A stretch of 9,865 bases of DNA from Aequorivita sp. (GTDB lineage Bacteria; Bacteroidota; Bacteroidia; Flavobacteriales; Flavobacteriaceae), in assembly GCA_002733915.1 (NCBI GenBank), contig NVXN01000001.1:300149-310013 (forward strand). The letters run 5' to 3'. The notes beneath the pieces are model-generated. The model made no database searches, had not been told where the DNA came from, and saw only the letters and a list, made by a program, of their open reading frames with translations. Below, piece after piece: positions 1-6,481 of this stretch (the stretch's first letter is position 1; each line of letters opens with the position of its first letter). The position numbers were made by a program, and so were the translations under genes.

Positions 1-974
1 TTAATAATATACTTGATCTTAACAAGTTAGAAGCAAATAAAGTGGAGATTGAGAAAGCTCCTTTTAACTTAAAGAAACGTATTGATGGGGTATTAATCGC
101 ACTAAAAAAATCCGCAGAGGTAAAGAACAACAATATACATTATGAATATGACCCAACTTTACCACAAGATGTACTTGGAGATTCATTGAAAATATCTCAG
201 ATCCTCATTAATTTAATTAGCAATTCTATCAAATTTACTGAGAATGGTGATATCTGGGTTCGGGTTAAAAATGCTGAAAAAAGTGCAAAAAAGGTAGTTG
301 TCCATTTTGAGGTGGAAGATACTGGAGATGGTATTTCGAAAAAGAAACAGAACACTATTTTTGAATCCTTTTCACAAGGCTCCCTTCAAATAAACCGAAA
401 ATATGGGGGGACCGGCCTAGGACTTTCCATTGTAAAAAACCTGTTGGAACTTATGGGCAGCAAAATATTTTTGGAGAGTAAGTTAGGAGAGGGTTCCAAA
501 TTTTGGTTCAATATAAGTTATGAGATTGCAGAGACTGAAAGCAAACCAACCGATTTTAAAAATCTAGAGGTTGTACTAGAGAACGACATATTTGAGGACA
601 AAGCGGTTATGATAGTTGAGGACAACAAAATCAACCAAATGATCACCAAAAAGATTCTTGAGAAAAAGAAAATGATCTGCACCGTTGTTGATAATGGCCT
701 AGATGCTATAAAACATGCGAATGAAGAAAATTTTGATGTAATATTGATGGACATCCACATGCCGGGAATAAGTGGAATTGAAGCTACCAAAAAAATTCGG
801 GAATTCAATAAGACAGTACCCATAATAGCTTTGACCGCCATTACCATAGAAGAAAACTTGGAGGATTTTTACAAAGCCGGTTTTAATGAATTTATCCCAA
901 AACCCTTCAATGCAGAAGATTTCTTTGAAAAGATAAACAGGGTGCTGCGCAGCAATGATTTTTTGGTGAAGTAA
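1..974 (+). CDS. hybrid sensor histidine kinase, 3' part (HATPase + receiver domain)
   Basis: The reading frame is open from nucleotide 3 and reads NNILDLNKLEANK before the GTG at 42. That matches the end of a HisKA dimerisation helix (the usual 'ILDFSKIEA'), so the gene starts upstream of the window and 42 is not its start. The HATPase domain follows: N box with Asn at 222, DTGDG at 318-332, and the glycine-rich GGTGLG at 405-422. After a short linker comes a receiver domain with the acidic pair Glu-Asp at 618-623, the phospho-acceptor Asp at 750 (LMDIHMP), the switch Thr at 834 and the conserved Lys at 900 (KPF). Such proteins autophosphorylate on a histidine and pass the phosphate to the receiver. 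No HPt or DNA-binding domain follows, so a separate partner is expected. The H box and the sensor region lie outside the window, so the signal is unknown. Its stop directly abuts the lpxK stop on the other strand. Confidence 0.93.
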   Translation, partial: NNILDLNKLEANKVEIEKAPFNLKKRIDGVLIALKKSAEVKNNNIHYEYDPTLPQDVLGDSLKISQILINLISNSIKFTENGDIWVRVKNAEKSAKKVVVHFEVEDTGDGISKKKQNTIFESFSQGSLQINRKYGGTGLGLSIVKNLLELMGSKIFLESKLGEGSKFWFNISYEIAETESKPTDFKNLEVVLENDIFEDKAVMIVEDNKINQMITKKILEKKKMICTVVDNGLDAIKHANEENFDVILMDIHMPGISGIEATKKIREFNKTVPIIALTAITIEENLEDFYKAGFNEFIPKPFNAEDFFEKINRVLRSNDFLVK

Positions 975-1982
975 TTATAGTTTCTCGTTTATTGCTTCTT
1001 CAATCCTGGCTTTAAACTTTTTTTCCGCATCATTTAAGATTACCGTCTTAATAGGCAGATAAAAGATTTCCGTTACTTTTGAAAGAGCCTGCAATCGCAT
1101 AAAATCCTTTTCAGTAGTAAGTATTAAAGGATATTTTTTTAATTCTTCAATCTCAGATGAACTAAAGTTATGATGGTCAGGAAATGATTTTTCTTTAAAG
1201 TTCAACCCTTCTTTCTGTAAAAAATCTATCAAAGGCTTTGGATTTGCAATACCCGTAACCAAAAGGAATTCTTTGTCGTTCAAAGATAAAAGCGGTTTTT
1301 CTTCTTTTGTATTTTTTATTTCGGAAGCATAGCCAATTTTTGAAAAATAAATTTCCTGATGCGATTTTGGGCGCAGCTTTCGTTTTATGGATTCAATTGT
1401 AGCGTCAGAAATATTTTCGGGACATTTTGTAACAACAATTATATCCGCACGGTTTGCCCCAAATTTCGGCTCCCGAAGATTTCCCGTGGGAAGCATACAA
1501 TCGTTCACATACAAATCATTAAAAGAAGTGAGCAAAATATTCACCGAAGCGGTTACTTTTCTATGCTGAAAGGCATCGTCAAGCAAAATTACATCTGCCT
1601 TATTTTGCAATTTTTCAATTCCCGTTTGGCGATCTTCACAAACAGCAACGGTTATTTCGGGAAATTTCTTTTTAAACTGAAGCGGCTCGTCGCCTACTTC
1701 TTCCACAGTACTTTCAGTTAAAACTTCGCGGTAGCCCGTCGTTTTCCGTTTATAACCTCGGCTCAGTACAGCAAGCTTTTGATTGTCCTTTAAAAAGGAA
1801 ACCAACAGTTCAATCATCGGCGATTTTCCGGTTCCGCCGGTGGAAAGGTTTCCCACGCAAATAATAGGCAAATTATACGATTTACTTTTAAGCAATCCCT
1901 TGTTGTAAAGAAAATTCCGAAGAGCAGTAATGCCACCGTACAACAGTGAAAAAGGAAATAATAACTTCCGTAGAAAATTCAT
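975..1982 (-). CDS. lpxK: tetraacyldisaccharide 4'-kinase (LpxK)
   Basis: LpxK transfers phosphate from ATP to the 4' position of the lipid A disaccharide at the inner-membrane surface, a late step of lipid A synthesis. The 335-residue protein has the normal family length. An N-terminal hydrophobic helix (about residues 6-27) fits membrane association. The P-loop GNLSTGGTGKSP is at 44-55, LSRGYKRK at 73-80, GDEPL at 97-101, DDAFQHR at 135-141 and LPTGNLREP at 164-172, followed by VTKCP and a FPDHH motif. All are hallmarks of the family. ATG at 1980-1982 gives the expected N-terminus. It is divergent from the Nif3-like gene across 102 nt and convergent with the histidine kinase with no gap, so no room exists for a separate terminator. 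This indicates a lipid A-producing Gram-negative organism. Confidence 0.96.
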   Translation of the reverse strand: MNFLRKLLFPFSLLYGGITALRNFLYNKGLLKSKSYNLPIICVGNLSTGGTGKSPMIELLVSFLKDNQKLAVLSRGYKRKTTGYREVLTESTVEEVGDEPLQFKKKFPEITVAVCEDRQTGIEKLQNKADVILLDDAFQHRKVTASVNILLTSFNDLYVNDCMLPTGNLREPKFGANRADIIVVTKCPENISDATIESIKRKLRPKSHQEIYFSKIGYASEIKNTKEEKPLLSLNDKEFLLVTGIANPKPLIDFLQKEGLNFKEKSFPDHHNFSSSEIEELKKYPLILTTEKDFMRLQALSKVTEIFYLPIKTVILNDAEKKFKARIEEAINEKL

Positions 1983-2084
1983 TTAACGAAAGTACTAATT
2001 CCACAGAAAATGATGATTACTTTAAAATAAAAAATAGAAGCCCTAAAAATTCCGCAAACTATTATCTTTACTGAAAATGTAAAA

Positions 2085-3179
2085 ATGAAGGTAAAAGAAG
2101 TAATTGCACTGCTTGAGGAACTCTCCCCACTCTCGTATTCCGAAGGCTTTGACAATACCGGACTGCTTATTGGCGACGCTAATGCGACTGTCTCGGGGAT
2201 TTTGGTTACGTTGGATACGCTGGAAAAAGTAGTGGATGAAGCAATTGAAAAAAAATGCAACCTCATCGTTAGCTTTCACCCCATTATTTTCTCGGGATTG
2301 AAAAAAATTACCGGAAAAACTTATGTGGAACGGGTGGTTCAAATGGCAATAAAACACGATATCGCTATATTTTCAAACCACACCGCCCTGGACAATTCCT
2401 GGAACGGGGTGAATGCAAAGATCTGTGAAAAGCTTGGGTTGAAAAATCGTTCGGTGTTAATGCCACAAAACGAAACCATTAAAAAACTCATAACATTTGT
2501 TCCTACAAAAGATGTCGAGAAAGTTAGAAACGCCCTTTTTGCAGTTGGTGCAGGCAATATTGGCAACTATGAAAATTGCAGTTTCAATATTGAGGGAAAA
2601 GGCAGTTTTAATGGTAACGAAGACTCCAGTCCCGTAATTGGAAAAAAAGGCGAAACCCATTTTGAGGAAGAAACACAGATTGGGATTACTTTCGGCAAAC
2701 ATCTACAAAGCAATATTTTAAAAGCCTTATTTGAAGCACATCCGTACGAGGAAGTTGCTTATGAAATCACCACCCTTGAAAACCAAAACCAACATTTGGG
2801 CATGGGAATGGTGGGTGAATTAGAAAAAGCGATGGATGAAAAGGAATTTTTAAAATTTCTGAAAAAAACAATGAAAACAGGTTGCGTTCGCCATTCTGCA
2901 CTACTAAATAAACCAATAAAAAAAGTTGCCGTGCTTGGCGGAAGCGGAAGTTTTGCCATTGAAGCAGCAAAAAACGCCGGCGCAGATGCTTTTGTTTCTG
3001 CAGATTTTAAATACCACGACTTCTTTAGGGCTGAAAACACAATACTTTTGGCAGATATTGGCCATTATGAAAGCGAACAGTACACAAAAGACCTTTTACA
3101 TTCTTTCCTTAAGAAAAAAATCACTAATTTTGCAGTCCTTTTATCACAAATAAATACCAATCCTATTAGCTATTTATAA
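2085..3179 (+). CDS. Nif3-like dinuclear metal centre protein (YqfO/YbgI family)
   Basis: This 364-residue protein has the long Nif3 architecture: two halves of the Nif3 fold around a central PII-like insert at roughly residues 128-232, which ends in the typical EAHPYEEVAYEI. The N-terminal half shows GFDNTGLLIG (21-30), SFHPIIF (63-69) and NHTALDN (98-104). The C-terminal half shows VLGGSGS (283-289), SADFKYHD and GHYESE (326-331). In E. coli YbgI the two metals are held by two adjacent His, an Asp and a C-terminal His/Glu pair. Here the first of the adjacent His is Phe64, while His65, Asp103, His327 and Glu331 are kept. The biochemical role of the family is not settled; hydrolase and GTP cyclohydrolase-like activities have been proposed. 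The next gene starts 3 nt after the stop, so the two are almost certainly co-transcribed. ATG at 2085 sits after an A-rich stretch. Confidence 0.93.
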   Translation: MKVKEVIALLEELSPLSYSEGFDNTGLLIGDANATVSGILVTLDTLEKVVDEAIEKKCNLIVSFHPIIFSGLKKITGKTYVERVVQMAIKHDIAIFSNHTALDNSWNGVNAKICEKLGLKNRSVLMPQNETIKKLITFVPTKDVEKVRNALFAVGAGNIGNYENCSFNIEGKGSFNGNEDSSPVIGKKGETHFEEETQIGITFGKHLQSNILKALFEAHPYEEVAYEITTLENQNQHLGMGMVGELEKAMDEKEFLKFLKKTMKTGCVRHSALLNKPIKKVAVLGGSGSFAIEAAKNAGADAFVSADFKYHDFFRAENTILLADIGHYESEQYTKDLLHSFLKKKITNFAVLLSQINTNPISYL

Positions 3180-3182
3180 TTT

Positions 3183-3965
3183 ATGGCAACAAAAACCGAA
3201 GTTACTGTTGAAGAGAAGTTAAGAGCACTGTATGATCTGCAACTTATTGATTCCAGAATTGATGAAATAAGAAGCGTTCGTGGCGAACTTCCGCTGGAAG
3301 TGGAAGATCTTGAGGACGAGGTGGCAGGAATGAACACCCGTTTGGAAAAGCTTAAGGCAGACCTTGAGGTAATTGAAGACCAAATCAAGGAAAAGAAGAA
3401 CAACATTGAAGAGTCTAAAGCACTTATCAAAAAATATACTGCGCAACAGGACAACGTTCGCAATAACCGTGAATATAACTCTTTAAGCAAAGAAGTTGAA
3501 TTCCAAGAACTTGAAATTCAGCTTGCCGAGAAAAACATCAAAGAATATCGCGCACAAATAGAGCAAAAAAATCAAGTAATTGAAGAAACAAAAGCACGTT
3601 TTGACGAGCGTTCTGAGCATTTAAAGCACAAACAGAACGAGCTTGACGAAATTTTGAAAGAAACCGAAAAAGAAGAGCAGACGCTAATCAAGGAATCTGA
3701 AAATTTTGAAACTCAAATTGAGCCACGTCTTATAAAAGCTTACAAGCGCATCCGAACTAATGTAAAAAATGGTTTGGCTGTAGTTGCTGTAGAACGTGGT
3801 GCTTCGGGAGGATCTTTCTTCACCATTCCACCACAAGTACAAATGGAGATTGCTGGTCGCAAAAAAATTATTACTGACGAGCACAGTGGCCGAATCTTGG
3901 TTGATCCAGATTTAGCTGCCGAAGAGCGTGAAAAAATGGAAGCTAAGTTTGCAAAACTTAAATAA
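3183..3965 (+). CDS. coiled-coil protein of the C4-type zinc-ribbon (zf-RING_7) family, lacking all cysteines
   Basis: The 260-residue protein has a long, highly charged antiparallel-type coiled coil (about residues 40-182) with the family signature NNREYNSLSKEV (94-105), followed by a C-terminal region aligned to the zinc ribbon. Family members usually carry two CxxC-type pairs around a conserved IPPQ and CGRI core. Here the flanking motifs are present, with IPPQ at 215-218 and GRIL at 236-239. The cysteine positions, however, read SGGS (208-211) and DEHSG (232-236), and there is no Cys anywhere in the protein. It therefore cannot bind zinc in the usual way. The role of the family is poorly defined; nucleic-acid or protein tethering is often suggested. 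It follows the Nif3-like gene by 3 nt, a pairing I recall as common in flavobacteria, and is closed by an intrinsic terminator about 20 nt later. Confidence 0.9.
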   Translation: MATKTEVTVEEKLRALYDLQLIDSRIDEIRSVRGELPLEVEDLEDEVAGMNTRLEKLKADLEVIEDQIKEKKNNIEESKALIKKYTAQQDNVRNNREYNSLSKEVEFQELEIQLAEKNIKEYRAQIEQKNQVIEETKARFDERSEHLKHKQNELDEILKETEKEEQTLIKESENFETQIEPRLIKAYKRIRTNVKNGLAVVAVERGASGGSFFTIPPQVQMEIAGRKKIITDEHSGRILVDPDLAAEEREKMEAKFAKLK

Positions 3966-3985
3966 ATACAACCCTTAATTATAAC

Positions 3986-4016
3986 AAAGCCTTCACATAT
4001 TGTGAGGGCTTTTTTT
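3986..4016 (+). terminator. intrinsic terminator of the Nif3/coiled-coil operon
   Basis: A 12-bp stem (3986-3997 with 4001-4012, one G-T wobble) closes a 3-nt loop TAT and runs into a tract of seven T at 4010-4016. It begins 21 nt after the stop of the coiled-coil gene, in the intergenic region before msrA. It is the clearest stand-alone terminator in the window. Confidence 0.9.
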
Positions 4017-4074
4017 GTACTTTAAATGCAAGGTTTTCTATTTACTGAAGACCAATTCCACAAAATCAAAAAAT

Positions 4075-4746
4075 ATGAAAAAAATCACATTTATTATTGC
4101 AAGTATTTTTCTTTTCTCGCTTCAAGGCGCTTGCAAACCTTCCAATGAAAGTAATAAGCAGGTTGAGGTTATTGCCCAAAAAGAACAAGTTCCAGTTCAA
4201 ACCGAACCTGTTAACGGCCTAAAGAGAGCGTATTTTGCAAGTGGTTGCTTTTGGTGTGTTGAGGCCATCTACGAAAGTGTCAATGGTGTTAAGGAAGCCA
4301 TTTCAGGCTATAGCGGTGGCGAAACGAAAAACCCAACTTATCAAAATCATGCAGATCACGCAGAAGCGGTGGAGGTAATTTATGATCCTGAAATTGTAAG
4401 TTTTAGTCAGTTGGTTGATGTATATTTCGGCTCACAAAATATAACCCAAGTGAATGGTCAAGGCCCTGACCACGGGAAATCGTACCGCTCTATTATTTTT
4501 TATCAGAATGATGAAGAAAAGAAAATTATTGATGAAAAAATTAATGCCCTGAATAAACAATTAAATGGAGATAAAGTTGCCGCACAAGTTTTGCCATTCC
4601 AAAAATTTTGGGATGCAGAGAACTACCACCAAAACTACGAGCGTAACAACCCCGATAATCCTTACATTCAAAATGTTTCCATTCCGCGGTTAAATCGATT
4701 TAAGGAGAAGTTTCCAGAGCTTTTGAAAAAAGATACAGCGCATTAA
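4075..4746 (+). CDS. msrA: peptide-methionine (S)-S-oxide reductase MsrA, exported (probable lipoprotein)
   Basis: MsrA reduces methionine-S-sulfoxide in oxidised proteins. The ATG at 4075 is chosen over an in-frame TTG at 4015 because it directly begins a signal peptide, MKKITFIIASIFLFSLQGAC, and follows an A-rich leader. Cys20 is a plausible lipidation site, although Gln at -3 makes the lipobox imperfect. A linker of about 30 residues precedes the catalytic domain. GCFWC is at 57-61 with catalytic Cys58. Glu97 (HAEAV), Asp132 and Tyr137 (GPDHGKSYRS) correspond to the sulfoxide-binding residues of E. coli MsrA, and AENYHQNY is at 181-188. The only other Cys in the mature protein is Cys61; the C-terminal resolving cysteines found in E. 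coli MsrA are missing. The protein would act in the periplasm or on the outer membrane, repairing exported proteins. It converges on the methyltransferase gene. Confidence 0.95.
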   Translation: MKKITFIIASIFLFSLQGACKPSNESNKQVEVIAQKEQVPVQTEPVNGLKRAYFASGCFWCVEAIYESVNGVKEAISGYSGGETKNPTYQNHADHAEAVEVIYDPEIVSFSQLVDVYFGSQNITQVNGQGPDHGKSYRSIIFYQNDEEKKIIDEKINALNKQLNGDKVAAQVLPFQKFWDAENYHQNYERNNPDNPYIQNVSIPRLNRFKEKFPELLKKDTAH

Positions 4747-4767
4747 TTCTTTGGAATAATCCGAATA

Positions 4768-5589
4768 TCAAAATTCCATAGCTTCGGTTGTGGAATTTTT
4801 TATTGCCTTCACTTCAAAAATCAACGGGTACATTTTGTTTGAAAGTTCAAACATCCCTTTGTCATTCTCAACTAATCCTGGAAATATATCATAAGGAGAA
4901 ACATCATGTTCTTTTAGATATTCTATTTGAAGACCTGTTTCGGCAAGCGAAGATATCACTTCACCCAAACTATGGTTCCAACCGTATTCTTTACTTATTA
5001 TTTTTGAATTTTTATCGGCATACGTACCTTGGTATTCCTCATAAATCGCTTTTTTTTGCTGGTAGCCATATTTCATCTCTGGAGGTGAAACGGTATAATC
5101 AAACATCCACGCAATGGGATGGAATTCCACAATATAAAAGAAACCGCCAGGTTTTAGTCTTTCCGAAATCATTTCTGCCCAAGGTTTTAAATCTGGCAAC
5201 CAGCCTATAGTGCCATAACTCGTAAAAACGATATCAAATTTTTCTGAAACATATTTTGAAGTGTCTAAAACATTACAGCAAATAAATTGTGCATCAAGTT
5301 TCAATTCTGTGTTCAGTTGCTTTGCCAATTTGATTCCTTCATCAGAAATATCTACGCCCGTACACTTGGCACCCATTCTTGAAAAGCTCAGCGTATCTTG
5401 ACCAAAGTGGCATTGAAGGTGCAAAATACTTTTCTTTGATACATCGCCCAAAGCATCCAACTCATATTTATTTAACGAGGATTTGCCTTTTTTAAAATTA
5501 ACCAGGTTATAAAAATTACTCTCCGCATGTACAGCAACTTTGGAATTCCAGGTATTTCGGTTGGTTTCAAATTTCTCGAGATGCTCCAT
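4768..5589 (-). CDS. class I SAM-dependent methyltransferase
   Basis: The 273-residue protein has a Rossmann-type methyltransferase core. Motif I is ILHLQCHFGQDTL (55-67), a known variant of the glycine-rich loop. It is followed by the acidic ribose-binding Asp80 in GVDIS, CNVLD (105-109), FDIVFTSYGTIGWLPDL (118-134) as the motif IV region, and LKPGGFFYIVE (145-155). The C-terminal third (EFHPIAWMFDY, and a stretch rich in Tyr, Lys and Glu) probably shapes the substrate site. I cannot name the substrate. ATG at 5587-5589 is the first start in frame and a TATATTTG -7 box lies 16 nt upstream. The last nine codons are also part of the terminator of the convergent msrA gene. Confidence 0.9.
   Translation of the reverse strand: MEHLEKFETNRNTWNSKVAVHAESNFYNLVNFKKGKSSLNKYELDALGDVSKKSILHLQCHFGQDTLSFSRMGAKCTGVDISDEGIKLAKQLNTELKLDAQFICCNVLDTSKYVSEKFDIVFTSYGTIGWLPDLKPWAEMISERLKPGGFFYIVEFHPIAWMFDYTVSPPEMKYGYQQKKAIYEEYQGTYADKNSKIISKEYGWNHSLGEVISSLAETGLQIEYLKEHDVSPYDIFPGLVENDKGMFELSNKMYPLIFEVKAIKNSTTEAMEF
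4770..4801 (+). terminator. msrA terminator embedded in the 3' end of the methyltransferase gene
   Basis: A 13-bp stem (4770-4782 with 4787-4799, two G-T wobbles) closes a C-TTCG-G tetraloop and ends in six T (4796-4801). It lies 23 nt after the msrA stop. On the other strand the same bases encode the last residues (NSTTEAMEF) of the methyltransferase. Read on the minus strand, the run after the hairpin is only TTTTGATATT, so it should work mainly for msrA. Confidence 0.85.
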
Positions 5590-5605
5590 AAGATGGGTTT
5601 TTTAT

Positions 5606-5613
5606 CAAATATA
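5606..5613 (-). promoter_or_regulatory. candidate -7 promoter box for the methyltransferase gene
   Basis: On the minus strand this reads TATATTTG, a full match to the Bacteroidota TAnnTTTG consensus, 16 nt before the ATG. No TTG is found at the usual 17-23 nt spacing upstream, so only half of the promoter is supported. Confidence 0.4.
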
Positions 5614-5708
5614 TGCAATTAACACAAAAAACACAGTTGATAACAATTTTGATATTTTTTTTGCGATTTTCGTTAAACAAGGGTTAAAAAAATTGAAAGA
5701 TGAATGGT

Positions 5709-5739
5709 TTTGTTGTAGTTTTAAATCATACTAACTTTA
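5709..5739 (+). promoter_or_regulatory. candidate promoter of the small membrane-protein/lipoprotein operon
   Basis: TTTG at 5709-5712 and TAACTTTA at 5732-5739 (7 of 8 to TAnnTTTG) are separated by 19 nt, which fits the flavobacterial TTG-N17-23-TAnnTTTG arrangement. The ATG of the first small gene lies 13 nt after the -7 box, implying a very short leader. Confidence 0.45.
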
Positions 5740-5752
5740 AAAACTAATTATT

Positions 5753-5911
5753 ATGGGTGACATCATCTGGTTAATTGTAGTACTCCTTATTATAGGATGG
5801 CTCGTAGGCTATTTCGGTTTCGGTGAGGCCGTAGGCAGCCTAATTCACATTTTATTAGTCTTGGCAATCATTGGTATTTTGTACCGTTTGGCCACAGGCC
5901 GCAGACCATAA
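5753..5911 (+). CDS. small lmo0937-type membrane protein (52 aa)
   Basis: This short gene encodes MGDIIWLIVVLLIIGWLVGYF and then GFGEAVGSLIHILLVLAIIGILYRLATGRRP. Two hydrophobic helices (about 4-21 and 30-44) flank a glycine-rich turn, and the tail is basic. The pattern of a Trp-containing first helix, a G-x-x-x-LIHxLLVxAII second helix and a final R-x-x-x-G-R matches the lmo0937 family (DUF5670) of tiny membrane proteins. Their function is unknown; in several bacteria they are reported among stress-responsive genes. The basic tail suggests a cytoplasmic C-terminus by the positive-inside rule. The next gene begins 43 nt after the stop and shares its terminator, so the two form a micro-operon. 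Confidence 0.85.
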   Translation: MGDIIWLIVVLLIIGWLVGYFGFGEAVGSLIHILLVLAIIGILYRLATGRRP

Positions 5912-5954
5912 TCAAATTAAAACTTAATTATTAATTCTTAAACAACAAACTAAT

Positions 5955-6086
5955 ATGAAAAAAGTATTTTTGATTTTATTTGCCGCAGGTCTAATGGCCA
6001 CTAGCTTTACAAGCTGCAGAGAAAAAAAAACAGTTGGAGACGAAATTGAAGATGTAGCAGACGATATAGAAGATGCTGCAGATTAA
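5955..6086 (+). CDS. tiny acidic lipoprotein (43 aa), function unknown
   Basis: Translation from the ATG at 5955 gives MKKVFLILFAAGLMATSFTSC, a typical lipoprotein signal peptide with a lipobox FTSC and lipidation site Cys21. The mature peptide is only 23 residues: a short basic stretch (REKK) and then a strongly acidic tail built from two heptads, DEIEDVA (29-35) and DDIEDAA (36-42). Ile and Val/Ala fall on one face, so an amphipathic helix or helix-helix pairing is likely. The A-rich leader, signal peptide and following terminator support a real gene. I do not recognise a named family. Its placement after the lmo0937-type gene suggests envelope or stress physiology, which is inference. Confidence 0.8.
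   Translation: MKKVFLILFAAGLMATSFTSCREKKTVGDEIEDVADDIEDAAD
6039..6080 (+). repeat. two tandem acidic heptads in the tiny lipoprotein
   Basis: Residues 29-35 (DEIEDVA) and 36-42 (DDIEDAA) differ at two positions. The two coding units of 21 nt differ mostly at third codon positions, so the repeat is conserved at protein level rather than as a fresh DNA duplication. Confidence 0.6.
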
Positions 6087-6109
6087 TTCTACCAACATAT
6101 TTTAAAATT

Positions 6110-6143
6110 AAAAGCCCTCTCAACTATTCTTGGGAGGGCTTTT
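6110..6143. terminator. bidirectional terminator overlapping the end of the GNAT gene
   Basis: A 14-bp stem (6110-6123 with 6130-6143, one G-T wobble) encloses the 6-nt loop CTATTC. On the plus strand it is followed by a T run (6140-6144, then C, TT) and ends the micro-operon 24 nt after its last stop. On the minus strand it is followed by TTTTAATTTT and can end the GNAT transcript. The GNAT stop codon lies in the loop and one arm encodes its last residues (KKPSQ). Confidence 0.88.
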
Positions 6144-6426
6144 TCTTGTTGGATTTTTCAGCTATTATAGATTTCCATTCGGGATGTTTGTCAATATATT
6201 TTTTTATAAATGGGCAAACCGGCACCACTTTTAACCCTCTGAGCTCTATTTGTAGCAAAACCTTTTCTGTCATTTCACTAGCCACACCCTGCCCAGATAG
6301 CGCATCAGGAACTTCGGTATGATTTAATGCTAAAATACCGGGCTGCACAGAATATGCTATCACAGCTTTATATCCATCAATATCTGTTTCAAACCGGTTC
6401 TCTTCTTTGTTGTCAATCACTCGCAT
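6124..6426 (-). CDS. small GNAT-like N-acetyltransferase (NATD1/YidJ type)
   Basis: This 100-residue protein matches the minimal GNAT fold of the Acetyltransf_CG group (relatives: human NATD1 and bacterial YidJ-type proteins). LNHTEVPDALSGQGVASEM (34-52) contains the GxGxA acetyl-CoA pyrophosphate-binding loop (G45, G47, A49). VVPVCPFIKKYIDKHPEW (67-84), with the CPF motif, is the other hallmark. The protein should bind acetyl-CoA; its substrate is unknown. It is cytoplasmic, with no signal peptide. The lysine-rich tail (KSNKKKPSQE) is encoded within the shared terminator. It is divergent from the following lipoprotein gene across 92 nt. Confidence 0.9.
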   Translation of the reverse strand: MRVIDNKEENRFETDIDGYKAVIAYSVQPGILALNHTEVPDALSGQGVASEMTEKVLLQIELRGLKVVPVCPFIKKYIDKHPEWKSIIAEKSNKKKPSQE

Positions 6427-6481
6427 TATGATGGTGAGATTAGTGGGTTAAACACATTAAAAATACAAAAAAATTAAAAGC

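Noticed and set aside
943..954. Palindrome TGCTGCGCAGCA shortly before a T run near the kinase stop, as a terminator
   Set aside because: As a hairpin it forms only about four base pairs, lies inside the coding sequence, and is separated from the T run by four bases. It is better explained as chance within codons.
2063..2070. TATCTTTA as the promoter -7 box of the Nif3-like gene
   Set aside because: It matches 7 of 8 positions but has no TTG at a suitable distance upstream, and such partial matches are frequent in AT-rich DNA.
4015..4074. Longer start (TTG at 4015) for msrA
   Set aside because: It would place 20 residues ahead of a clean signal peptide and begins inside the T tract of the preceding terminator.
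5540..5734. 64-residue plus-strand frame across the methyltransferase start and the following gap
   Set aside because: It is largely antisense to the methyltransferase start, has no recognisable features, and has no start context of its own.
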